Assembly: GCA_965277415.1 (NCBI GenBank)
Contig: CBDICS010000018.1
Span: 1-64,000 of the forward strand
Origin: JAHDHW01 sp965277415
Lineage (GTDB): Bacteria; Bacteroidota; Bacteroidia; Chitinophagales; Saprospiraceae
Direction of reading: 5' to 3'
DNA length: 64,000 nucleotides
Both the position numbers and the translations under genes were made by a program. Positions 26,848 to 35,175 of the stretch are shown one piece after another. Position 1 is the first letter of the stretch. Each line of letters starts with the position of its first letter. The notes beneath the pieces were generated by a model. The model was not told the DNA's origin and searched no databases. It saw only the letters and a list, made by a program, of their open reading frames with translations.

Positions 26848-27525
26848 TCAAATATTAAACACAAAGCCAGCTTGCAACACCACATCGCCCCTAATAAAAT
26901 CAAAATGTTTTGTTCGAATGATACTATTAACTTCATTCCTTTCGTAATAATCCAAGACTATTAATTTAGACCCCAGCGAAAGACTAAATTTGTTAGTGAT
27001 ACTAAAATTAGCTTGTAGTTTGCCACCAAGACCAATAACCAAGTCTTGAATTGAAGCATCAAGATCGACATAGGGGCCAAACAAAGTATTTGTTCTAAAC
27101 GAAATACTGGTAATCGGCGCGATATAAAGATCGACTTTCTTAGTATTAATAATTGATCTGCCATAGAATATCGCAAATTGGATTTGTTGCTTATAACGAT
27201 CAGGTGGAACAATAGGTCCAGAAATACGGCTATAATCAGGCGTTAGTTTTCCGTATTTGAAATAATCTATTTCTATCCCCAATATCGTCTTATCATCTCT
27301 TTGGGTATAACCAATGGCTATGTATTTTAGACCTTGGTAATTTAATCGGTATTCATCTCCAAAGTCTTTCTCAAGGAATGATGCGCGTTGATCGTCTTGA
27401 TCGTTCAGAAAACCACCTTTTATTTCGAATTGATGGAGGGTTTTGTTTTGTGCAACGCTTGATAATGCGATCGTCAAAGCAATAATTAGTAAAATTGGTT
27501 TTGCCATTGCAAAGAGTTTATTCAA
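26848..27525 (-). CDS. Probable outer-membrane beta-barrel protein
   Basis: 225 residues with a signal peptide (AKPILLIIALTIALSSVAQ). The mature part alternates hydrophobic and polar residues and ends in VVLQAGFVFNI, with a C-terminal aromatic/hydrophobic strand as in outer-membrane proteins. No ligand or family is recognised. It is on the minus strand in the cassette that begins at 26735; the cassette ends near GGTGCAAC at 27749. Confidence 0.65.
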   Translation of the reverse strand: MNKLFAMAKPILLIIALTIALSSVAQNKTLHQFEIKGGFLNDQDDQRASFLEKDFGDEYRLNYQGLKYIAIGYTQRDDKTILGIEIDYFKYGKLTPDYSRISGPIVPPDRYKQQIQFAIFYGRSIINTKKVDLYIAPITSISFRTNTLFGPYVDLDASIQDLVIGLGGKLQANFSITNKFSLSLGSKLIVLDYYERNEVNSIIRTKHFDFIRGDVVLQAGFVFNI

Positions 27526-27747
27526 TTAATGATATTATTAAAACTAGAGATATAGTAAAATATTGTAAACTTGAAGGAGTGAGGTCATTGTATAGTAGAA
27601 AAACGTAGAAGATTTATTGATACTTGGAGAAAAAATAAATTTAAACGTTGGACCTGAACGAGGAGTACGAAGAAAGTAAAAACCAAAAGCGGTGATAGAA
27701 TTATTGCGAACCAGTATTGGCAATAATTAAGAATCTTTTAAAGACAT

Positions 27748-28043
27748 CGGTGCAACTACGCCCGTCCTCATTTTATTTTTGCCTTGTGCGACTTTTTGAT
27801 GAAGTATAGTGTAAAAAGAACAAGTGTAAATCGGACAATTATTGATTCTCTGTCTCTCAAATAATCATGTATAATATTGCCTTTTCTAATGATTGTCATA
27901 GTAGAGAGGCGAAGCATTTATTACGGAGAATTTGCAATAATATTCACGGTATATAATTTACGTCGTGTGATTAGTATTTTAGGAGTAAAAAACTTATTGG
28001 AACAGTTTAGAGGAGAGGGGAGGTATTTTTACAGACTGGCGTT
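27748..28043. other. attC-like spacer with IS1182 remnant
   Basis: CGGTGCAAC (27748) mirrors GTTGCGCACC at 26735. GCAACTACGCCC at 27752-27763 equals the right tip of the ISKra4-like IS. The plus strand near 27920-28015 reads GEFAIIFTVYNLRRVISILG, a C-terminal IS1182-transposase motif. The right end is ACAGACTGGCGTT. Confidence 0.5.
27920..28038 (+). pseudogene. IS1182-family transposase C-terminal remnant
   Basis: Open frame GEFAIIFTVYNLRRVISILG then VKNLLEQFR, matching the end of IS1182-type transposases. The catalytic part is gone. The remnant abuts the GCGT boundary. Confidence 0.6.
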
Positions 28044-28099
28044 GCATGCTATGAGAAAAAAAATCAAAAATCGAAGTTTAAATCATAAGAATGATTCCT

Positions 28100-28225
28100 G
28101 TTCGCTCTAATCCTGTGGATTAGTGTGTATATTTGGCTTGTCTGTGACAACAGGAGATGGTATTCACTCTCAGAAAGGCACAGCTTTGCCAAATGGTCAC
28201 ATTAGGGCACAGCCCTAGCGCGAAC
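28100..28225. ncRNA. Highly structured element upstream of the DUF3179 gene
   Basis: GTTCGC (28100-28105) pairs with GCGAAC (28220-28225); inside, ATTTGGC (28131) pairs with GCCAAAT (28188). Smaller hairpins fill the arms: CTAATCC-tgt-GGATTAG, TTGTC-tgt-GACAA, GAGA/TCTC, AAAG/CTTT and AGGG-cacag-CCCT. It ends 34 bp before ATG 28259. It matches no family I recognise. It could be a cis-regulatory RNA, a REP-type repeat, or a mobile structured DNA. Confidence 0.5.
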
Positions 28226-28258
28226 GAGGTTGACTGAAATAAATAAATTTCAAACATT

Positions 28259-29644
28259 ATGAGCTATTTAAAAATCTTGTTATTCTCGGTAATCTTTTCC
28301 TTATTTCAAGTTTATTCTTTTGGTCAGTTTCGATCAGCAGATAGTCTAAATCCTTATGAAGAATTTCAGATCATCAATAAAATAGTGTCGCTTTCAACCG
28401 CTAGTAAAAAAGAAACGAAGGAAACGCTTAGATATTTGGAGATAAATTGGGATGATAGTTATATTCCTTTGTTGTTGGATGTTTTGTATTTGCCTGGAGA
28501 TAAATTTGATAGAGATCTAGTTTTTAAATTCTTGAAAAAGAAGACGCAGCAGAATCATGGTAACAATATTTTTACATGGCTTGATTGGTTATGGGAAAAT
28601 GAGGAAAACATCACTCCCTTCCACGGCAATTGGATGGCACAACTGTATAAAAGTATTGATCCAAAATTTGAAAAATATTTCCTCCATAGAACCAATTCTG
28701 CAACCATTAGATTAGATGAAGTTCGATGGGGAGGAGTTGTACAAGATGGGATTCCGCCCCTTCGAAATCCAGATATGATTGAAATAGCCGAAGCTGGATA
28801 TTTGGAGGATGATGACATTGTATTTGGAATTTCTATTAATGGTGACCATCGCGCCTACCCCAAACGAATTCTGGCATGGCATGAAATGTTTGTAGATGAA
28901 ATTGGAGGAGAAAATATTGCTGGAGTTTATTGTACGTTGTGTGGAACGGTGATTGCCTACAACACTAATTTTGATGGAACGAATCATGAACTTGGGACGA
29001 GTGGGTTTTTATATCGCTCTAATAAATTAATGTACGACAAAGCAACTCAATCTCTCTGGAACACGATTGAAGGAAAACCAGTCATCGGTCCTTTGGTTAA
29101 TGCGAATATCGAATTGGAGAGTCATAGTGTGGTGACCACTACTTGGGGCGCTTGGAAAAAATTACACTCTGACACCAAGGTATTGTCTTTGAAGACGGGA
29201 CATAAGCGGAATTATGGTGAAGGTGTTGCTTATCACGATTATTTCTCGACTGATCGATTGATGTTTAATGTTCCGAAATTAGACAATCGATTGCTCAATA
29301 AAGATGAGGTGCTCATCGTCCGAGCAGATGGTTATCAAGATGATCCGCTTGCCATTTCTTCGAAATTTTTGATGAAAAATAAAATCTATCATGATAAAAT
29401 CGGGGAAACTGCATTCGTAGTCTTAACCGATGATTCTGGAGGTAATCGGGTCTTTGAATCCAAAGAATATACCTTTACTCAGTTATCTGAGCAATCCCTC
29501 CAAGATCGTGAAGGTAATTCGTGGAAAATAACAGAGGAAAAATTAATTGCAACAGAGGGAACAATGTTGAATCGCCTACCTTATCACCGGATATTTTGGT
29601 TTGCATGGTTTAATACTTATGAGGAGACGAGATTGGTGAAGTGA
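28259..29644 (+). CDS. DUF3179-domain secreted protein
   Basis: 461 residues with a signal peptide (LKILLFSVIFSLFQVYSFG). The central and C-terminal parts match DUF3179: VFGISINGDHRAYPKRILAW, GVYCTLCGTVIAYNT and LWNTIEGKPVIGPL. The paired Cys in YCTLCG are typical of the family. Function is unknown; the family occurs in secreted bacterial and archaeal proteins. The structured element at 28100-28225 lies immediately upstream. It is the first gene after the cassette boundary at 28041. Confidence 0.8.
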   Translation: MSYLKILLFSVIFSLFQVYSFGQFRSADSLNPYEEFQIINKIVSLSTASKKETKETLRYLEINWDDSYIPLLLDVLYLPGDKFDRDLVFKFLKKKTQQNHGNNIFTWLDWLWENEENITPFHGNWMAQLYKSIDPKFEKYFLHRTNSATIRLDEVRWGGVVQDGIPPLRNPDMIEIAEAGYLEDDDIVFGISINGDHRAYPKRILAWHEMFVDEIGGENIAGVYCTLCGTVIAYNTNFDGTNHELGTSGFLYRSNKLMYDKATQSLWNTIEGKPVIGPLVNANIELESHSVVTTTWGAWKKLHSDTKVLSLKTGHKRNYGEGVAYHDYFSTDRLMFNVPKLDNRLLNKDEVLIVRADGYQDDPLAISSKFLMKNKIYHDKIGETAFVVLTDDSGGNRVFESKEYTFTQLSEQSLQDREGNSWKITEEKLIATEGTMLNRLPYHRIFWFAWFNTYEETRLVK

Positions 29645-29802
29645 ATGGATTTTTCGTTCAGTTTTTTTACTGTATGATTTTGTTTAATTTTCTTGCCTAG
29701 TTAACAAAACGAATGAAAGTGAACTTACAAAAGCACTAAGTCAAAACCAAAAAGTATACAAGAATCGAAATTCCGTATAAGAGAATTAAATAATTCCACT
29801 CC

Positions 29803-29810
29803 TATCTTTG
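29803..29810 (+). promoter_or_regulatory. Bacteroidota -7 box TATCTTTG
   Basis: Matches TAnnTTTG and lies 34 bp before ATG 29844. The -33 TTG is not clear. Confidence 0.4.
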
Positions 29811-29843
29811 TTATATTCTTTTCAATAACTAAAAAATTAAAAT

Positions 29844-30794
29844 ATGAATAAGAATAAATTTGGAAAACAAGGTTGGACCCCCGAAAGAATAGGAGATTTA
29901 AGCGGTAAAATATACATAATAACAGGAACTACGAGCGGAACTGGATTTGAAGCTGCTCGGATACTACTATCAAAGGGTGCAAAAGTGGTGATGCTGAATC
30001 GCAACCCAAAAAAATCGGAAGATACCATTAAGACTTTAAAGCAAGAGCTTGGTAATAACATTGACCTATTGAATATACGTATGGATTTGGCAGAACAGGC
30101 TTCCGTAAGAAAAGCAGCAGCGGAGGTTCTTGAAAAAGTTTCACATATAGATGCATTAATTTGTAACGCTGCTATCGCCCAAGTGCCTACTCGAAAACTT
30201 ACTGTTGATGGCTTTGAAAGTCAACTTGGTGTAAACCACTATAGTCATTTTACACTACAAGGTATGCTCTTACCGCTGATTGAAAAATCTAAAGGACGGA
30301 TTGTGACGGTAGGCAGCATGGGTTATGATATGGGGCTTAAAACCATTAAGTTTGACGATTTGAACTGGGATAAAGATTATACTCCAAATAATGCTTATAG
30401 TCAAAGCAAACTTGCGCAGATTATGTCTATTTATGAATTACAAGATAGATTGAAAAAAGCTGGAAAAAGGGAGGTTAAAGCGTATACTTGTCACCCAGGT
30501 TCATCAAGAACATCACTAATCTCTACAAGTGGTAGTTTAATGATGAGGATTATTTTTGGCTTGATGAAATTGTCGCCATTGACACAATCTGCTGAAAAAG
30601 GTGCTTATCCACAATTGATGTGTGCTACTGAAAAAGACTTAGACCAAAAAGCTTTTTATGGACCTATGGGTAGAAGTAATTGGGTTGGCCCTGTGGGAGC
30701 ACATAAATTGGAACCACATGCAAAGGATAAAGCCGTTGCAAAAAAGTTGTGGGAAGTATCAGAAGAGGCAACTGGTGTTAAGTGGAATATTTAA
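29844..30794 (+). CDS. Short-chain dehydrogenase/reductase, protochlorophyllide-reductase-like
   Basis: 316-residue SDR. The cofactor site reads IITGTTSGTGFEAARILLS, with GT replacing the common GI; an NNAG-equivalent CNAAIA follows, and YSQSKLAQIM supplies the YxxxK pair. It belongs to the longer retinol/protochlorophyllide-reductase-like group. The substrate is unknown. Next come a small membrane protein (26 bp downstream) and an AraC regulator, all on one strand, suggesting a co-regulated unit. It has its own promoter-like TATCTTTG box upstream. Confidence 0.85.
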   Translation: MNKNKFGKQGWTPERIGDLSGKIYIITGTTSGTGFEAARILLSKGAKVVMLNRNPKKSEDTIKTLKQELGNNIDLLNIRMDLAEQASVRKAAAEVLEKVSHIDALICNAAIAQVPTRKLTVDGFESQLGVNHYSHFTLQGMLLPLIEKSKGRIVTVGSMGYDMGLKTIKFDDLNWDKDYTPNNAYSQSKLAQIMSIYELQDRLKKAGKREVKAYTCHPGSSRTSLISTSGSLMMRIIFGLMKLSPLTQSAEKGAYPQLMCATEKDLDQKAFYGPMGRSNWVGPVGAHKLEPHAKDKAVAKKLWEVSEEATGVKWNI

Positions 30795-30819
30795 ATCAAA
30801 ACCTTTAAAACCTAAAGAC

Positions 30820-31326
30820 ATGGATATTTTGAAAGCGGCAACAGATTGGGCAAAAGCCGAACTTTTTTCAACTCCTTTTTTTATTCTTTTCGGAGTTCTA
30901 TTTGTTTTGGCGAGCATCGGTTTTTGGCAATTAGGAAAAACTGACATGGCAAAGGCATACATCATTCCTACTCTGGTAGCAGGTGCTTTACTGATGATAA
31001 TTGGACTCGGATTATTCTTTACCAATAAATCAAGACTTGCAAATTTTCCTATCGCTTACGAAAGTGATGCATCAGCTTTTGTAGAATCAGAACTTGCCCG
31101 TTCCGAAGGAACCTTAAAAGAATACAGGACTATTGTATTTACGGCAATTCCACTAATTATCGCTGCTTGTGCTATAGGCATTATGTTTATCAATGCACCT
31201 ATCTGGCGAGCAAGTTTAATTACAACTATTGCCATGTTGGTGGTCATATTGTTGATCGATGGTACAGCATATTCCAGAATTGATGTTTATAATCAACAAT
31301 TACTAACAGTAGAAAAAGAAGATTAA
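30820..31326 (+). CDS. Small membrane protein, four hydrophobic segments
   Basis: About 168 residues from ATG 30820 (MDILKAATDWAKAELFS); the open frame extends further upstream but overlaps the SDR gene, so the shorter start is preferred. Hydrophobic segments: FFILFGVLFVLASIGFW, AYIIPTLVAGALLMIIGLGL, TAIPLIIAACAIGIMFI and ASLITTIAMLVVILLI. It is a probable inner-membrane protein with no recognised family. It stands between an SDR and an AraC gene with short gaps (25 and 8 bp). Confidence 0.75.
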   Translation: MDILKAATDWAKAELFSTPFFILFGVLFVLASIGFWQLGKTDMAKAYIIPTLVAGALLMIIGLGLFFTNKSRLANFPIAYESDASAFVESELARSEGTLKEYRTIVFTAIPLIIAACAIGIMFINAPIWRASLITTIAMLVVILLIDGTAYSRIDVYNQQLLTVEKED

Positions 31327-31334
31327 AGGATATC

Positions 31335-32246
31335 ATGAAACATTTCAAAACTCTATCAGCTTATTTTGATTACATTGAATTACCTCGTCCTGAACATCCG
31401 ATGTTGAGTGTATTGTTTGCAAAAGGGAAAAATTTCCTTCCTTGTCCAAAAAAGAGTTCACCTCCGATAACTAATGATTGCTATTCCATTAGTTTAAAGA
31501 AGATGGTCAAAGGAAATTTAAACTATGGACGTACAAAATATGACTTTACCAATGGAGTATTAATTTTACTTGCTCCGAGACAAGTTATGCAATGGGATAG
31601 TAGCGCAATTTTTGAAAATAAAGGTTTTTCTATTAATTTCCATGAAGATTTTCTCAAAGGAACTGAATTAGCACATCAAATTAAGAAATACGGATTCTTT
31701 TCCTATTCAGCCAATGAAGCCTTACATCTTTCGCCAAAAGAAGAGATACAGATAGAATCCATTGTGGAGAATATTGAAACAGAATATCACAATAACCAAG
31801 ATGAATTTAGTAAAGACATCATAATCTCTCAATTAAGCACTCTACTTAAATATGCCAATCGTTTTTATGAAAGACAGTTTTTAAATCGAAAAGAAATATC
31901 TAATAATTTGTTAAAGCAATTTAATGAACAATTAGATAACTATTTTGAATCGGGGCAACTGCAAAAAAAAGGTATTCCAAATATTGAACAAATAGCGGAG
32001 AAAATGTCAGTTTCGCAACGCTACCTAAGCGATACGCTTAAAAAAGAAACAGGCAAAACAACAACCGAACACTTGCAACTGTATTTGATTGATGAAGCTA
32101 AGAATATTTTATTGAATCCAAATAAAAGTATTTCAGAAGTAGCGTATGAATTGGGATTTGAATATCCGCAATATTTTTCAAGATTATTCAAAAAGAAGGA
32201 AGGAATAAGTCCATCGGAATTTAGAGAAAAATATAATATGAATTAA
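31335..32246 (+). CDS. AraC-family transcriptional regulator
   Basis: 303 residues. The N-terminal cupin-like domain is followed by the AraC DNA-binding region: IAEKMSVSQRYLSDTLKKET for the first helix-turn-helix, and ISEVAYELGFEYPQYFSRLF with KKEGISPSEFRE for the second. It starts 8 bp after the membrane protein and is co-oriented, so it is probably part of the same transcript and may autoregulate. The attC-like spacer begins 8 bp after its stop. The ligand is unknown. Confidence 0.85.
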   Translation: MKHFKTLSAYFDYIELPRPEHPMLSVLFAKGKNFLPCPKKSSPPITNDCYSISLKKMVKGNLNYGRTKYDFTNGVLILLAPRQVMQWDSSAIFENKGFSINFHEDFLKGTELAHQIKKYGFFSYSANEALHLSPKEEIQIESIVENIETEYHNNQDEFSKDIIISQLSTLLKYANRFYERQFLNRKEISNNLLKQFNEQLDNYFESGQLQKKGIPNIEQIAEKMSVSQRYLSDTLKKETGKTTTEHLQLYLIDEAKNILLNPNKSISEVAYELGFEYPQYFSRLFKKKEGISPSEFREKYNMN

Positions 32247-32254
32247 AAGAAAAC

Positions 32255-32488
32255 TGATGCCAATAATTAAGGTTCAAAGCCGCCAATAGGACAGGGCTTT
32301 GACTTTAATGTTGAACGAAGCCGGTCAGCTAAGATTAATTGTGTACTATGTGGATTGAATAAGAAGAATAAATATATACTAGGAGCCCATTCAAGGCACA
32401 TACAAAAGCTAAAACGACCATAGTTGGCAAGGGTCAACCCGCAAAGTAAACGCGACCACCAGCTACGTCGTTTAGCTAAACGTTAGCC
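32255..32488. other. Two consecutive attC-like sites around a mini-cassette
   Basis: First site: GATGCCAAT, stem AATTAAGGTTCAAAGCC/GGCTTTGACTTTAAT, then GTTGAACG at 32310. An ~80-bp block without a gene ends CATTCAA (32388), one mismatch from the complement of TTGAACG. Second site: GCTAAAACGAC (32408) pairs with GTCGTTTAGC (32467), ending AACGTTAGCC. The next cassette starts at 32482. No MITE is present. Confidence 0.6.
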
Positions 32489-32706
32489 TTCATTAACGAC
32501 TTTCAACCCAGAAAATGAAGTGTAACCTAAATTAAAGTCGACAAATCCATTATAGTCGAAGTGGAGGTAGTTTGCCTAAGTGTCTGATTATCAATTAAGT
32601 AGACTAGGGAAAACTTCGGTAATTATTTCAAAAAAATGTGAACTCCTCACTATGAACACGTGTTATGTTTTATAAGTCAAACACGTATTTTTAAATAAAA
32701 TTTATT

Positions 32707-33048
32707 ATGAATACGAAATTAACATTGACGATCGAAAAAGAAGTAATCCAGATTGCAAAAGAATATGCAAAGGAAAAAGGACAAAGTTTATCTGATCTTG
32801 TTGAAAATTACTTCAAACTCATAACAACTGAAATGACTGAAATAGTAGGGACTACAAAAAAGGAAATACTACAAGCATTAAGAAACGATTTTAAAGATTT
32901 CGAAGACTCAATTCAATATTCTTGTGCCTTAACTATTAAAGGAATAAAAGCCATTTTGACAAGAAGTATTAAAGGTTATGCTAACTCAAAAATTGCAGTA
33001 TTCACTCCAGAAAATTATTTGAAAACAAAAAAAGACAAGGAGGGCTAA
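32707..33048 (+). CDS. Fused antitoxin (DUF6364-like) and PIN-toxin C-terminal remnant
   Basis: 113 residues. Residues 1-43 (TKLTLTIEKEVIQIAKEYAK, QSLSDLVENYF) match ribbon-helix-helix antitoxins of the DUF6364 type. From about residue 60 the sequence (DFKDFEDSIQYSCAL, ILTRSIKGYANSKIAVFTPE) matches the end of a VapC-type PIN toxin. The middle, with the toxin start and its first acidic residues, is missing. An in-frame internal deletion of a toxin-antitoxin pair explains this. The antitoxin half may still act; the toxin cannot. Its cassette starts at 32482 (GTTAGCCTTC), and the end GGGCTAAC overlaps the stop codon. Confidence 0.75.
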   Translation: MNTKLTLTIEKEVIQIAKEYAKEKGQSLSDLVENYFKLITTEMTEIVGTTKKEILQALRNDFKDFEDSIQYSCALTIKGIKAILTRSIKGYANSKIAVFTPENYLKTKKDKEG

Positions 33049-33123
33049 CAATACACTTGAAGGAGTTGATATTGAAAGAGGAAATTTTTGTAATTAGATA
33101 AGTATCGAATAATTTTCATCATC

Positions 33124-34662
33124 TTAAGATATAAATTGAGAACCTACAATCTCTTTTAGGGACTGATTCTTTATCTTACTTTCCAGCCAAGAAAGAATGT
33201 CCAGATAAATAAATGCTCTTCGCTCATAAGGGGTCTTATTCATTTCACTAAAGATGAGATAATATTCTTTGATTATCTTTTTGTGCTCTAATAATCCTTC
33301 AGACCTTAAGGTTGTAAAAAAATTCATGGCTTGTTCCAAAAAATCGTTTAGACTTTTTTTCCTGTTAAAATAATTTGAATAGGTATTAATCAGGTATTGT
33401 AGTAAGTCGATATTGCCAAGTTCATAATGACACAACAACTTCATTATTCTTGCATAATCTTGCAGGTCTTCTCTTAAATTATGCAATTCATTATTGATTA
33501 TCTTATCTAAGTAGGACAGGGCTTTGGAGATATTTCCATAGCCAAAGTAGATCCATGCGAATTTAAAGTAAAAAACCATTACTCGATGTTGATCTAGCTT
33601 AAGCTTATACCTTCGGATTCTATTGAGGGAACGCTGTATAACCTTATCCGCTTTGTCAAACTGTCCACTCAGAATGATACTATCCAATCTTCCGGTATGT
33701 ACATAAAGGAAGGATAATATCTGTGAATTCGTATTGAGTTTTTTGTAAGCCTGTTTTCGAAAAGCCTCCAATTTTGCCAGGTAATCAGCATGTATTTTTT
33801 TGTCTTTGATATGGATGGCACTTGATAGTACATAATGATGGCCCCTCATATAGAGATCCACATCCCTATCTATCATAATATGATTGCTATTCAGTAGATC
33901 CACCCATTCGATGGCATACTTGATACAGGATTTAAAATCCAACAATATATAGTTGTACCATACCCTGGATTGGACATAATAGATTCTTTCTATCAGCCCA
34001 AGTGCATCCAAGTCTATATGGTCTATCTGCGTATGATAGAAGGCCCGGATTTCTGCTGCCTCCTGCTTGCTGCGAACATGGCCGTTTTGAAGATATTTTC
34101 CATGGATTTTTATTTTTAAATTACTGAGACTTACAAGGTGATTGGCATCTGTTTGTATTAACTGGCTTTCCAGTATCATCTCTTCCGCTTTGCTACTTCC
34201 ACTTCTGGTGATATGTCGAGATTCAATTTTCTTCTCAAACTCCATTAAGATCAATTGCATGTAAATGAGGTGATTCTTCTTTGCTAATTCTTTTGCTTTT
34301 TTAATCAACTTTAATGCTTGCAGATATAAACCTTTCCCATACAAGATGTAGGCAAAATCTAGATATTCCCGAACCTTAAAATTAGCTCGTTTCTCTTTGT
34401 GCAACATACGCAAACTAATAATTATTTGTCTATACAAATGTCGCTTCAAATTAGAGTACTGCCCTTTTTCTATACCTCCCATTTCTTCTATCAACTTAGC
34501 ATCATTTAGGGTCTTCTGCTTATCCATTAGATCGAATAGTTTCAGAAACAAAAGATCCTTCCGCTCCATGATTCTGGTTGAATAGAGTCGAAAGTTCCGC
34601 TTTTCCGCTTTGGAAAGAGATTTTACAAGGCTAAAAACTTGATCTGATTGTGAGATAGGCAT
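33124..34662 (-). CDS. TPR-like hypothetical protein
   Basis: 512 residues, all-helical by composition, with helix pairs such as YLDFAYILYGKGLYLQALKL resembling degenerate tetratricopeptide repeats. There is no signal peptide, membrane segment or catalytic motif. Similar proteins of about 500 residues starting with a SQSDQVFSLVKSLSKAEKRN-like motif are common in Bacteroidota and uncharacterised. It stands alone on the minus strand, divergent from glnK. No attC-like site follows 33049, so this marks the start of a more ordinary chromosomal stretch. Confidence 0.75.
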   Translation of the reverse strand: MPISQSDQVFSLVKSLSKAEKRNFRLYSTRIMERKDLLFLKLFDLMDKQKTLNDAKLIEEMGGIEKGQYSNLKRHLYRQIIISLRMLHKEKRANFKVREYLDFAYILYGKGLYLQALKLIKKAKELAKKNHLIYMQLILMEFEKKIESRHITRSGSSKAEEMILESQLIQTDANHLVSLSNLKIKIHGKYLQNGHVRSKQEAAEIRAFYHTQIDHIDLDALGLIERIYYVQSRVWYNYILLDFKSCIKYAIEWVDLLNSNHIMIDRDVDLYMRGHHYVLSSAIHIKDKKIHADYLAKLEAFRKQAYKKLNTNSQILSFLYVHTGRLDSIILSGQFDKADKVIQRSLNRIRRYKLKLDQHRVMVFYFKFAWIYFGYGNISKALSYLDKIINNELHNLREDLQDYARIMKLLCHYELGNIDLLQYLINTYSNYFNRKKSLNDFLEQAMNFFTTLRSEGLLEHKKIIKEYYLIFSEMNKTPYERRAFIYLDILSWLESKIKNQSLKEIVGSQFIS

Positions 34663-34808
34663 AGCAAGTATAAAGGTAATAAAATATTGAATACCAGTTG
34701 ATTAGTTGAGGAAAATAATTATAAGCCATAACATTTCTAGACTTTTAAACTAAAAACACTTCCTTTCTTGTAAATAGATTTACAGCAGAATCAATAATTA
34801 ATAAGAAT

Positions 34809-35153
34809 ATGAAGAAAATCGAAGCTATAGTCAGAGCATCAAAATTTGAAGAGGTCAAAGATGCTTTGGCTAAAAGGGAAATTTACTTTTTCACCTTCTA
34901 TGAAGTCAAAGGCTACGGTCACCAAAAAGGGGAGACTCGATCATATAGAGGAACGGTATATGATGTCGGGTATCTCGCCAGAATAAAAATGGAAATATTA
35001 GTCAGTGAGAATTTTGTTGATACAGCTATAAATGCCATTGAGGTAGCAGCTAAAACAGGAGAAAAAGGAGACGGTCTAATATATGTATCTGACCTAGACA
35101 AAACAGTTAATATCAGAACTGGAAAAACTGGTAGTGAAGCAATTAATTCATAA
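34809..35153 (+). CDS. glnK: P-II family nitrogen regulator
   Basis: 114 residues. The P-II fold is clear: MKKIEAIVRASKFEEVKDAL at the start, T-loop RSYRGTVYDVGYLARIK with Tyr at the usual uridylylation position, and the B-loop AAKTGEKGDGLIYV. It senses ATP/ADP and 2-oxoglutarate, and its T-loop plugs the ammonium channel. It lies 22 bp upstream of the ammonium transporter gene, the standard glnK-amtB pairing. Between KGYGHQKGET and the T-loop there is no extra insertion, so regulation of AmtB is the expected role. Confidence 0.92.
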   Translation: MKKIEAIVRASKFEEVKDALAKREIYFFTFYEVKGYGHQKGETRSYRGTVYDVGYLARIKMEILVSENFVDTAINAIEVAAKTGEKGDGLIYVSDLDKTVNIRTGKTGSEAINS

Positions 35154-35175
35154 ACTAAAAGACAATTAAACATAG

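Noticed and set aside
28100..28225. Structured element as a tRNA-like gene
   Set aside because: No cloverleaf with a T-loop GTTCGA and CCA end in the right spacing; the stems are arranged differently.
32707..33048. A free-standing functional toxin gene
   Set aside because: The PIN part lacks its start and first acidic residues, so only a fused remnant is supported.
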